A model generated the notes under the pieces. It saw nothing but the letters and a program-made list of their open reading frames with translations, had not been told where the DNA came from and searched no databases. From Saksenaea vasiformis B4078 (taxonomy: Eukaryota; Mucoromycota; Mucoromycetes; Mucorales; Saksenaeaceae), in contig JNDT01001215.1 of the NCBI GenBank assembly GCA_000697055.1, positions 1 through 12,278 of the forward strand: a stretch of DNA of 12,278 nt, given 5' to 3'. The position numbers were made by a program, and so were the translations under genes. This document shows positions 1-11,844 of this stretch, in pieces; within the stretch, counting starts at the first letter, position 1, and each line of letters begins with the position of its first letter.

Positions 1-268
1 TGGATGATCCTGAAGCTGATACAATGCAGTGCTACCTGCAGCAGTCAGTCCATGACACATGTTAAAGTTTATCACTTCGGGCTTCCACCGATATGACGCT
101 GTGAATTGCTAGGGACAGTACTCCTTTCCTCTTATATTATACATTCAATTTTCCGGTTCCATCCAATTTTCTCTGCCAACTGCCATCTGGTGCTTGTGAA
201 TTATTTATTTATCTTCAAAAAAAAAGTTTTGTTCACAGGACAAAGTAGTAACACAAGTCCTGCTAAAA
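1..268. other. Left-edge sequence, nothing recognised
   Basis: I see no gene, RNA or repeat that I can support here. One 74-codon reading frame covers much of it on the plus strand, but its translation has no family resemblance and it runs through A-rich low-complexity sequence. Confidence 0.4.
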
Positions 269-904
269 ATGGCAGACAAAGGAAAAGAGAAAAAAGACGC
301 ATCGGTATTTTAAAAAATTGTCCTGCCTAAAAAAGATATGCCCGGCAAAGATACCATTCAACTCTGGCTGTTTGAATAAGAAAGATCGTAGGATAGATAT
401 TCAGGCGTTAACAACAATAGTCGCAAGTTTTTTACAAGTAGAATACATGTTGTTCAGTTGAGTATAATGTTATAAAGAAATCTTAAGTTCCACAACACAG
501 GAAGCAGAATCGTCACAAGAACCACTAAGACGATCAGCACGGCTACAGCAGAAAAGACAAAAAAGGTTCCACGAGTCAAGTGGATAGGGCTTCCACGCCC
601 GGTACTTGGTAAGCACTATTGAACCTCCTGGGCTGTTTCCTTTCATAGTCACCGACCAAATTATTCACGCGTCTTGCATGAGCTTGGCGAGGGGCTGGGT
701 ATGGCGCTGTTGAAGGTCTAAACAGGTTCGTGGATGCGTCAATTCAAACAATTGCAACACGGCAGCTCACATCATCCATTAGTGTCAAGCTTAGCTTCTC
801 AATTCCGCCAAGCAGACTTGCAAGATGCGACTTTATTTTTTGAAAAAACAGTACAAATAGGACAACAAGAGAAATTTGTGTCACGACTACGTCAAGTCGC
901 TTGA
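269..904 (+). other. Possible decayed or heavily spliced gene (unrecognised)
   Basis: Several short stretches read like protein, but no intact gene results. An ATG at 269 in a good context (A at -3, G at +4) opens a Lys-rich start (MADKGKEKKDAS). It meets TAA at 311 and then resumes in the same frame to a TAA at 377. A well-formed 40-bp intron candidate (GTAAGC to CATAG) lies at 609-648. After it, one frame runs from 650 to a TGA at 902, interrupted only by TAA at 719; it is rich in Leu, Gln and Ser and looks helical. Both internal stops would be CAA with one C-to-T change, so a decayed gene is possible. Chance open frames are equally possible. I do not recognise a family. Confidence 0.2.
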
Positions 905-1850
905 GCAAGATACAAAAATTTCATGGGAACAAAGAATCGGTTCATCGGAATCTGAATTTGACTGCAGGCCATGCCTAACATTTTAACTGGCTGCAGAGTC
1001 CCAGCCCATTTTTCTTATCAGCTTGGTGTTTGATTCAATGGTGTGGCTTGCTCTGCGTGCTTGAAGCGTGCAACTTAATTACGCAGGTTATCCAACGCCT
1101 TAACATATGAAGTGTAAAAGGAAGTAGACAAAGAAAATGTACCAAGGAACCAAACTGTTTTAAGGAAGGAGAGTTGATTATTGCCCATCTTGATATAACT
1201 GGCAAACTGCTTGGCTGAGAACATACGGCTTTTGCAAAGCTGACCTTGCGATCCATGCAAGTTTACACGATTTTTCCTATAGTTCAGCGTCTATTTGAAA
1301 CTATTCGGCGCTATTTCCAGATGAAGTCTGCGTTTTCAGGTACGTATTCTTACGTTCATGCAATGAACAGTTCACGCTTGGATAACTGGAGTTTGCATTA
1401 GAGGAGCTCATCTTTACAGTGATAGATTCCTTAGCATCCTACCGGAAAACATAAAAATGCCTTAAGAAAGGAAAGTATTCCACCAAGAGCAACGTCTTTT
1501 TGACGTTGGGATGATTCATTGCATCAGTGACAGGTTTCTCGATGCCTTAACACAAGGCATGGAAATGATTCGCGATGAGTTCATACCAGAATAACACCGG
1601 TAAAGATGTCAATACATTACACCTGCAAGATTATCCATGTTTTCTGCCTCTTGTTTAGGCTGCAGCACCTCTGTCCCGAACCTCCTCGGCCGTGATGTAA
1701 CTTTGTTCACCGCTTAAGTAAGTAAATATTGCCATACTCAACATCGCTCATGTTTTCGTGATAGATCGCCAGAAGCTGGAGCGTTTCAAGTCCTCTGCAG
1801 ACCGTCCCACAATCGGCCACTCACGGAAACCGACCACCTCCCTCCACCCG
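905..1850. other. Non-coding or unassigned stretch
   Basis: No gene is supported. Short open stretches occur on both strands, for example about 42 plus-strand codons ending with the TAA near 1593, and two overlapping minus-strand frames at 1035-1260. None has a recognisable motif or a convincing splice-linked partner. Confidence 0.35.
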
Positions 1851-1914
1851 CCCGCATCGCTTCGGTGCGGGATTGGGTCCCCATGTCATTACGGGATTAC
1901 CCCTTCGGGGGTAA
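1851..1914. repeat. GC-rich island with two UUCG-type hairpins
   Basis: Two strong inverted repeats lie within 64 bp. The first (1851-1871) pairs CCCGCA with TGCGGG and can extend inward by a U-G and a C-G pair. The second (1897-1914) is a perfect 7-bp stem, TTACCCC with GGGGTAA, closed by a TTCG loop, so as RNA it would have the very stable C(UUCG)G tetraloop. The island is much richer in G+C than the surrounding AT-rich DNA. It could be a small dispersed palindromic element, a remnant of one, or a structured RNA segment. Only the pairing is seen directly; the role is unknown. Confidence 0.5.
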
Positions 1915-2364
1915 GTAAAAGATATCAAAGCATCTTTCATTTACTAACCATGAATCATTTTTTATGTTGCTCGAGTAAATTTCGCGTCCACTGGGAGACC
2001 AAGTTCATGTAAGTTGATTAATCTTCTGACGTAAAATTGATGTACTAATGATCGCATATTCAATTGTTCTTTGCCGCAAACTTGACCCTTCAGAGATGCA
2101 AACTTTACTTAGAGTAGCATAAAAAAATGATTCAATAAACGGTATAGTAAAGTGTGTACAAAGAAACATCAAGTCATATCGACGTTTAGTTTATAAAGAG
2201 ATGTGATTTTCCTACCGCAGTCTTTCAGATTCAATACCACATACTACAGGGGATTGATTTCCGAAGATTGGCAGCGAATCTCCTCAGCATTGGCGTTCTA
2301 CTGTGCACGAAAAGTCCGATTGCGGGTCCTGTAAGACAGTTCAGGGAGTGAAACGTCAGCAACG
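1915..2364. other. AT-rich intergenic stretch
   Basis: Mostly AT-rich and without a recognisable gene. A pyrimidine-rich acceptor-like site (about 2208-2220) and a GTAAGA donor-like site (about 2330) bracket roughly 110 bp of open sequence. This could be an upstream non-coding exon or coincidence. Confidence 0.3.
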
Positions 2365-2647
2365 ACGCGTTTTGTCAGAGACAACCGTAAACGATACCGA
2401 GTGTAGATTTTCCCGCTGCTTGCGATGGCCGAGTAGTAATTTATTCCAATGCACAAAACATAGCATACACGACTTAATGATTTAGCTTTCTAATCAAAAG
2501 AAGGAAAACCGTGTACCTGTAGGTTTCTCTGGCGGGAGATCCCGCTTATGCTGACGCGTTCAGGCCGTATGCACTGTGACACAGACAAGCGAGATTATAG
2601 GGTAAATTTGATGGTGCTTCGAGCTGCAATACCTGTGACCGACGCGT
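2365..2647. promoter_or_regulatory. Three MCB-like ACGCGT boxes upstream of the H+-ATPase gene
   Basis: ACGCGT occurs at 2365-2370, 2554-2559 and 2642-2647, each preceded by G; the last is the 8-bp palindrome GACGCGTC. In fungi this is the MluI cell-cycle box bound by MBF-type (Swi6/Mbp1-like) factors. The boxes lie about 190 to 470 bp before the ATPase start codon, a reasonable promoter distance. The motif is short and also occurs elsewhere in the window, including in coding sequence, so function is only suggested. Confidence 0.25.
2533..2544. promoter_or_regulatory. CGG-N6-CCG palindrome, possible zinc-cluster factor site
   Basis: The sequence CGG-GAGATC-CCG is the centre of a 14-bp near-perfect palindrome (2532-2545). 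Inverted CGG triplets six bases apart are the layout bound by Ppr1-like Zn2Cys6 activators in fungi. It lies about 290 bp before the ATPase start codon. The match is by motif only. Confidence 0.22.
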
Positions 2648-2775
2648 CCATGAGTATAGATGTGTGCAAGCGTAAAAATAGGAGCTCTGCTTTCGGAAAA
2701 CCAAAAAAAGTGAACCTGCGTGTCTGAGCCACTTTTGAACTAACGCTTAGCTCAAGTTCAAGCGAGCTTGGCTAC

Positions 2776-2782
2776 AAATATA
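2776..2782 (+). promoter_or_regulatory. TATA-like box and pyrimidine tract before the ATPase start
   Basis: AAATATA lies about 53 bp before the ATG at 2835, followed by a C/T tract at 2810-2825. This fits a core promoter with a short leader. The start codon context is GCC-ATG-G, a strong eukaryotic context. Confidence 0.3.
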
Positions 2783-2834
2783 GCGCACAGTCCGAGAGGA
2801 GAAAGTATTCCTTTTTTCCCCCATTCTAGTTGCC

Positions 2835-5809
<2,975 letters not shown>

Positions 5810-6130
5810 GAATACCAAACTTGTAAATACTGGACCGCGTATGTTGATCTTCTCGAACGTGTGTCTTCTTTTGGTCAGCGCGTTTTAGTATTGCAAAGCG
5901 CACATTCAACAGAATACTTGCATATATAGTCATTTACAACTGTATTTGTATATACACCCCATTTTGATGTTTAAGGGCTAAATATACAAAACAACTCACC
6001 TGTCCGTCGCCAGAACCATCTGCCGCAGGAGCCTACTTTCACTTGTTTGGAGAGCAGAAACGCACGATAGTCTCATTCATTGAAAATTGGGAACTGTCCA
6101 TCAAGTAGAAAACGTGCGCCATTATGCAGG
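5810..6130. other. 3' flank of the H+-ATPase gene
   Basis: AT-rich sequence following the TAA stop, presumably including the 3' UTR. I see no canonical AATAAA; AAATATA-type variants occur near 5980. There is no gene. Confidence 0.4.
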
Positions 6131-6182
6131 TCAGCGTCATGATACGCTGATCACCTTGATCAGCACCACTGTTCCAGTGGTG
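6131..6182. repeat. Three adjoining, partly exclusive hairpins
   Basis: Perfect inverted repeats follow one another without gaps. TCAGCGT (6131-6137) pairs with ACGCTGA (6144-6150) around a 6-nt loop. GCTGATCA (6146-6153) pairs with TGATCAGC (6157-6164) around a 3-nt loop. CACCACTG (6164-6171) pairs with CAGTGGTG (6175-6182) around a 3-nt loop. The first two share bases 6146-6150 and cannot form together. The cluster is about 320 bp past the ATPase stop. It could be a palindromic element, a DNA-protein site or a structured 3'-end RNA; I cannot tell which. Confidence 0.5.
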
Positions 6183-7116
6183 TGGTTTCGTATCCGTCGT
6201 CGATGCCTTCTATCTTACTTTTGCGCGGTTTGACCGGGGCTCCTATTTCCACGCGATTCATATACCGATAGGAAATGTGAACGGATCTTGCTGAACTTGT
6301 ATAGGACCAAACCCCTCCTTGATCTGCAACAGCATCCATTGGTACCCGACTGAAGATGCTATAACGCACGTTCTTAGTGATGATAATGGTGACGACTGTG
6401 TACCTTCCTTGGTTCCAGCAGAAATATAATTAGTGCAGACGCGTATTAATAAGGTGTCGCGCAAGTCTTATCGCTCTCCGCAAATTGGGACGCAAGATTA
6501 GTTTTTCAATGCTGAAACAGAATCTGCTTCATTCGGCTTCTCCACCAGACGGTCATATGCATCTTACATGTATCCAGCTGATCAGTGCTTTCACACCATA
6601 TGAGGACTCCAATTGAACCTCAGCTGTTCCTCGAAATTTATGCGGCTGTTGCTCATAGTAGTTGTGCGTTGATATGAACATATAATGTCTCCTTGTCTCT
6701 AGATCACGTAGGTTCTCCATTGTACCAAGGGTATAACTGATAATCGACCAATATTCTGTTCAAACCTATCATTTGTTCTTTGAGTACAAAGGTATTGTAT
6801 CCAAAACTAACTATCAACGTAACATGAGGTGGCACGCTGGCAGGTGTATTACTCTTGTGGCATCTAGAAAAACCAATGTCTGGATTTTCCTGCCGAAGTC
6901 TTCTCTGCACGTCGATTGAGTATGTAGCAGCAACAGACTTAGGATTCAGACCCATACCCTCACTATAGAATTTACCGCTAAGGGTGTTGTTGCCGAAAAC
7001 ACTTTAAGAATGATGTGCATCAGAAGATACATACCTTCAGTATATGCATCGTTCTAACTACTTATGATCATGTTCAAAAGTTGCTGATGTTTTGCGCTTA
7101 ATTAAAAATATAGAAG
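6183..7116. other. Intergenic stretch with weak minus-strand reading frames
   Basis: No supported gene. Minus-strand frames at 6160-6369, 6258-6464 and 6704-6955 look protein-like in places (for example a frame ending near 6160 with a charged tail). They overlap each other in different frames, and the splice sites needed to join them would give introns of about 34 bp, shorter than any in the two real genes here. I recognise no family. Confidence 0.35.
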
Positions 7117-7125
7117 TATATAAAA
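7117..7125 (+). promoter_or_regulatory. TATATAAAA, TATA-like box before the tomosyn gene
   Basis: A good TATA match about 240 bp before the start codon at 7363. If it is used, the leader would be roughly 200 nt and would contain upstream ATGs at 7251 and 7311. A short intron-like segment (GTATGC to TTTCGCAG, 7309-7341) lies in the leader. Motif evidence only. Confidence 0.3.
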
Positions 7126-7362
7126 ACACAGAAGACGATACATAGAAACTGAATAGGACAAATCCATAGTAAATTGTCGACCTTACCTATAGTTTTACGC
7201 TGGAAGCTGAAAAGGGACTTCTCGCTGCCTCACGTTACAAAATTTGGCAAATGAAAACGAATATATCGGAGAAGGCGGGGTTTCAGAAACATTCACATAT
7301 AAGGCAGAGTATGCGTGCTCAAAAGAGCATTTCTTTCGCAGTCCCTCCCGAGAAGGGCAACG

Positions 7363-10300
7363 ATGACCATCTTCAACAAAATTTCTGGACTGGCGCAACG
7401 CGCAAAAGAGAATGCAACAGCCAAAGCATTCGTTGCCAAAGATAATCGGCTTGAACAGTCTTTGTCAGACAATGTAGACTTGGCTAGTATAGCTTTATCC
7501 AAGGTTGGAACACCTGTGCTTGCCTTGTCTTGTCATGGCAGCTGACATGGCGTTAGATATCGACTTATGGCTTACCCGATACCGTTTCCGTTACAGCATT
7601 TGATCCAATTTCGGGTCTACTTGCGATAGGTATTGTCTCGTTTATCTGTAACTGAGAGTAACCCCTCTTTTGCCTCTAGCGGGCGGATCAAAACAGCACA
7701 GCTACGTACGGATATTCGGAAAAGGTGTTTCATCTACGATATCCTTACGAAACCCAGAAGCCATCAAGTATATGCTATTCAAGACCGGATACCCTGTTTT
7801 AGTTATCATTGACAGACAAAACGTGATAACCACCATCGATCTGAAAACAAAGCAGACACGACATACATTTGCGGCACGAGGGATTATTACTAGCGTTGAG
7901 TATTGCACTGGCACAGATTGGCTCTTTATTGGACTTGCAGAGGGGAATGTGGACGTTTTCGATCTTCATCTCGGCACACTGGCAGAAGTATCTATACCAA
8001 ACTTATTGAATCCTACGGGAAACCAAAAGGAGGAAACGGACGACCGCTTGGATCATGTTGTCGTTGCTCTTCAAATGCATCCAAATCATCTCGATCTCTT
8101 GCTGATTGGGTACAGCTCGATGTTCTTCCTCTGGGACGTACGAGAGCAAACAGTAAAACGGAGATATAACTTACGGCGGCCGGATACCATCAGTATGTCG
8201 CGCGGTGCACGACTGACATGCTTGACTTGGAATCCAAACGGTGATAGGATTATGGGAGGTTATGACGATGGTTACATGCACTTGTGGGAAGTAAACAATG
8301 AGCAGGCACCTGTCTTGTCACGACAAGCTTTGCCATCTCATTTGCCGCCTTCAGAAAACTCAGATATGTGTGAACCCGTGTATCGATTGGCTTGGTATGT
8401 GGATACGGTGCTTCAAAAGTCATTTCTCCTCGTGGCAGGTGGCTCCAGTATTCCTGAAATTCGAGGACTTCATGTTTTGCAATTTGATTTGGACAGCGAA
8501 GACCGCGACGCCAGAAAGCAATCTTTCATTCATACACCTGTAGATGTAGCAGACTTCATTTTCATCTGCCGGGAACCTTACTTTTTGGGAATGTACAATC
8601 CTTTGGGCGTCTTGGTGGTTGGATGCGATGGCACAATCCGAGCTTACAGCTTTGAACATGGATATCCTCCGTTAACGTTGCCACCTGCCCTTGATTTCCT
8701 TGATCCACCGGTAGTCAACGCATGCCACGCATTTATGCTTCCAGAGGATACCTTTCGAAAACTGTCTGCCATCTTGAGTGACCAAGCCGATATGAAGTAT
8801 TTGCCATTGACGGGAGGCATAGCTGGAAATGGACATATATATAAAATTCCTTCCAACGATCTGTTCATGACGATACATGCGAACGAGATGATCAGATTTT
8901 GGGATGCCGCTTATACCTCTTTACGGCCTTTGCCGCATTTGACGATACAATGCCAGAAGGACTTTAATGATACCAAGGCGCAGATTACTTGCGTGGATCT
9001 GAATTCCGTCACCGGATCAGTGTTTGTCGGTTCCACGAATGGGACGATATTAATATATGATTTTGTGCCTCCAAGCAATGACGAAGAGCTGTCTTCAGTG
9101 CATGACGAGGTTATTGATTACTGCGATAGTACGCTGAAGGAGATCTCGGAGCTCCTGAAGGATATGGAAGCTCCCACTGACGAAACAACCGAAGAGACAG
9201 GGGATAAAGCTAGAAACAGCGACGAAGCGGAGGAAGCACAGTCAGACAACCATTGCCACGTGGCATCAGACAGCACAGGAGCGAGCGATTCCCAGTCAGA
9301 TAAGGGCTCATGGCCCAACTTACCTAACCTCCAGATTTTACCGGTGGAAGTTACCACGCAGACACCTGGATACATTCTAAGGGCCAAAATTGTAATGGAA
9401 GACGTCTCAATCGATCAGATCATCAGTCATGGTGAAAATATGTAAGATTCTGAGAAAACACTCTGATGATGCTTATGCTTCTACAGTATTATATTTTCAA
9501 CATCAGGTGGAAATGTGGTAGCCGTTGATATCAAGCAAACTCAAGCCTTTTTCGCTATAAATGTCGATGGTAAGCTGATGCTACTTGAAACACGCTTAAA
9601 TCATTCAACTTCATTTTCAGAGTACAAAAATAGGCATGATGAAAATGCAGAATCATCTAAGCATCATCATAAAGAGAGCGAAGTCCACACAGTGCCATTA
9701 ACGGTTACATGTCTTCATATTGCAAACACATATTCGGTGCCCCAACGTAAGTCGTTTCATGGTGCGTGGATAACGTAATTAACAAACCTAAAGCGTCACA
9801 GAAATCTCCTCGCTTGTACATTGGATTGAGCAATGGCCACGTGTACCAGTACGACCTGAATATGTGTGGTTCTGAACGGCAATCACTCCCAGTGATTCTT
9901 CCGGTGTTTGATGATCCTTTACTTGATATTCACGTTATCACTTTGGAAGGCAAGGCACCAGGACCTGCCGAAGAGACTGAGAATACCAACTCTGGTACGA
10001 TGCAGGAGAATGACTCTACACTGATACCAGACAATAAGTCAACAAAGTCCGCAGTGTCTGCAGTATCAGCAAAATCATCAAAATCAGTGAAGTCGACAAA
10101 GGAAGATAGTTCAGCTGCCAGTCATCATGAATCTTTGGAAAAGAATGCACCATTTTCACTTCTTCGGAAATCAAGCAGAAAATCAAGTAAATCACATCAG
10201 AAAGCTGAAAATAAGGAACCAGTTCCAGACGTACCTAGACTTCCCGATATGCACTCGGAGCGGATAAAACATACCCGACATGATTATATCTATCAACAAG

Positions 10301-11204
10301 ATCCTCACTTCCTAATCTTGGTTTCTCCAACTGCCGTTACTATCTATTTGAGTGGTTTCAATATCAAGCTATACGGCCTGGATCTCCAAGAAGGAGATAA
10401 ACGAATAGAAGATCCGATCCTCCGCAGCAAAATCGTTCAAATTGCAGGCAAGTTGAGGTTACAACGGATGTCCCTATAGTATGCTGATAGTAGATATTTC
10501 AAAGCCAGTGCCACTGTGCTTGTTGTTCTTCGTCATAGTGGACGATTAGAGACATTCTCACTCCCAACCTTGAAACGGTTAAGTACGTTAGAACTTGGTC
10601 ACTTTATGGTCCAAAGGATCCAAGAGGCGATGCTGAGTCCGGATGGTCGTATTACACTATGGATGGATAACTACGAGATGGAACAGCGCACACTCACGTC
10701 ACAAAATGGAATGTAAGTATGGATGATGGGAAGAATCGCAAAATAACGATGTTTTAAGCCCTTTTGGAGAGCATGCTGTCTTGTACACCAACGATATCCA
10801 AATGCCTCCACATCCATCGAGTGCAGCTCAACGACCTAAAAAAACCTGGCTTAACGCCGTTTCTGGAGCTTTTAAAAAGGAGCCTTTTACGGTCGATAAT
10901 CTTAATATGATGAGTAAGTGACACAGCAGCGATAGGACGAAGTGCTTATGATCTCGATTTAGTGGGGAGAGTTCCGGTTGTTCCTGTTCAAAATTCTAAA
11001 GCCAGCGCAGGGCCTTCCAGCCCTCAGCAGCCACAACCTACCGGTGTTTTCAAGGAACTTAGCGATAAGATGAATGAGAGAGGCGAGCGACTGAATCAAT
11101 TGGATCAAAAGTTTCAAGATATGAATGCAGCATCGGGAGACTTTTTGCGATCAGTTAGAGAGTACAACGAGCGGCAGGCCCGCAAGAAGTGGTGGGAGTT
11201 TTGA
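7363..11204 (+). CDS. Tomosyn/Lgl/Sro7-family WD40 protein with R-SNARE-like C-terminus, eight exons
   Basis: Cytosolic regulator of exocytosis; family members bind plasma-membrane t-SNAREs (syntaxin/Sso and SNAP-25/Sec9) and tune vesicle fusion. Exons: 7363-7503, 7557-7629, 7680-9441, 9487-9746, 9794-10451, 10494-10712, 10759-10913, 10963-11204. Introns are 53, 50, 45, 47, 42, 46 and 49 bp. The product is 1169 residues, close to animal tomosyn (about 1150) and longer than yeast Sro7 (1033). The start at 7363 has A at -3 and gives MTIFNKISGLAQRAK. After it comes the family signature YGLPDTVSVTAFDP...GLLAI (exon 2), then a long propeller region with WD-type repeat ends at W223-D224, W274-E275 and W479-D480. 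Two low-complexity linkers follow: acidic/Ser-rich (about 565-617) and Ser/Lys-rich (about 827-882). The C-terminal core has LWMDNYEMEQRTLTSQNG and IPFGEHAVLYTNDIQMPP. The tail from V1118 is an R-SNARE motif with Arg1129 at the zero layer, ending KKWWEF without a membrane anchor, as in tomosyn. Introns 1 and 5 use GTTG donors, so those two junctions are the least certain. Confidence 0.92.
10141..10200 (+). other. Basic Ser-rich linker in the tomosyn homologue (possible phospho-switch)
   Basis: Codons 862-881 encode a run alternating Arg/Lys and Ser pairs (LLRKSSRKSSKSH, about 868-880). Lgl proteins carry a basic, Ser-containing loop that binds acidic lipids and is released when atypical PKC phosphorylates it. 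The resemblance here is in composition and spacing, not a proven homologous position. Confidence 0.3.
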
Positions 11205-11224
11205 TTGTGAGACCTATAAACAGC

Positions 11225-11266
11225 ATGACATCCGCAACTTTTTTTCAATATAATGGTGGATGTCAT
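11225..11266. repeat. Hairpin just past the tomosyn stop codon
   Basis: ATGACATCC (11225-11233) pairs perfectly with GGATGTCAT (11258-11266). The stem extends inward by one G-T and one C-G pair to 11 bp, around a 20-nt loop that holds a T run and AATATAA. It begins 21 bp after the TGA, so it would lie in the 3' UTR and might affect 3'-end formation or mRNA stability. The pairing is seen; the role is inferred. Confidence 0.45.
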
Positions 11267-11358
11267 CGTATCCCAAACGTTCTCGTACGAGGATTTTCAT
11301 TAGACAAGCAAGCTGAAGCTTTGCCTTTATCGTCCGTTTCTGTGCTTTATTATATGCC

Positions 11359-11706
11359 ATGTCTCATTACCTTGTTCGCAGAGTTTATGAATATCTCGAA
11401 GACATTGATCATAAACGTAACCTCACCAGTGTGTGCATTTGATATGCTTAACTCATACACCATTCATTTGCTTGATCAGTGATGTGAGCATTCGTGACAG
11501 AACCCTTCGAGAGCTATTCGTACCACTGCTTTGTCCTATCTGCATCAACACTCTTATCCTGGAGCTCTCTCGTTTTGTAGACGGGTGGTGGTATTTTGCA
11601 GGTACTCTCTATTGTAGCTATGGTGAAAATGTATTATTTATAGGGAGACGACGAACACACGCTTATTGAAGCTTTGCTGCTCTCATTCGATTTGCCAAGA
11701 AAGTAG
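11359..11706 (+). CDS. Candidate small three-exon gene, 84 residues, unrecognised
   Basis: A hand-built model: exons 11359-11432, 11480-11601, 11648-11706, with introns of 47 and 46 bp, the same size as those of the neighbouring genes. It starts MSHYLVRRVYEYLED and ends EALLLSFDLPRK before TAG. The middle exon is hydrophobic with Cys-Pro-x-Cys and a WWYF run, and could form a membrane-associated helix. The first intron has a TTAAC branch-like site and a CAG acceptor, but its donor (GTGCAT) is weak; the second begins GTACTC and ends GGGAG. I recognise no family. It may be chance open sequence, or lie within the tomosyn 3' UTR. Confidence 0.22.
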
Positions 11707-11844
11707 AAATGAGAATACTATTTACAGAAGTACACTGCGAGGAAAAAAATGTGCATGCAATTTAACGAACTCCGCACAACCAGATTAAGTATCAACGTCT
11801 GAACAATATGTACTCTCGACACTCTCTTAGTTATATAGCAAAAG
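11707..11844. other. AT-rich spacer before the Tc1-like element
   Basis: No gene or strong structure is seen between the possible small gene and the presumed end of the transposable element. Confidence 0.4.

Noticed and set aside
1705..1920. TAAGTAA repeats at about 1708 and 1912, considered as a target-site duplication around the hairpin island.
   Set aside because: The match is short and AT-rich, and there are no terminal repeats next to it; probably chance.
6160..6955. Minus-strand frames that look protein-like (6160-6369, 6258-6464, 6704-6955), considered as one spliced gene.
   Set aside because: The frames overlap in different phases, joining them needs introns of about 34 bp with poor sites, and no family motif appears. 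Open frames of this length are expected by chance at this base composition.
7903..8169. An 88-codon plus-strand frame inside the tomosyn gene.
   Set aside because: It lies within exon 3 in another frame; the long exon frame has clear family sequence.
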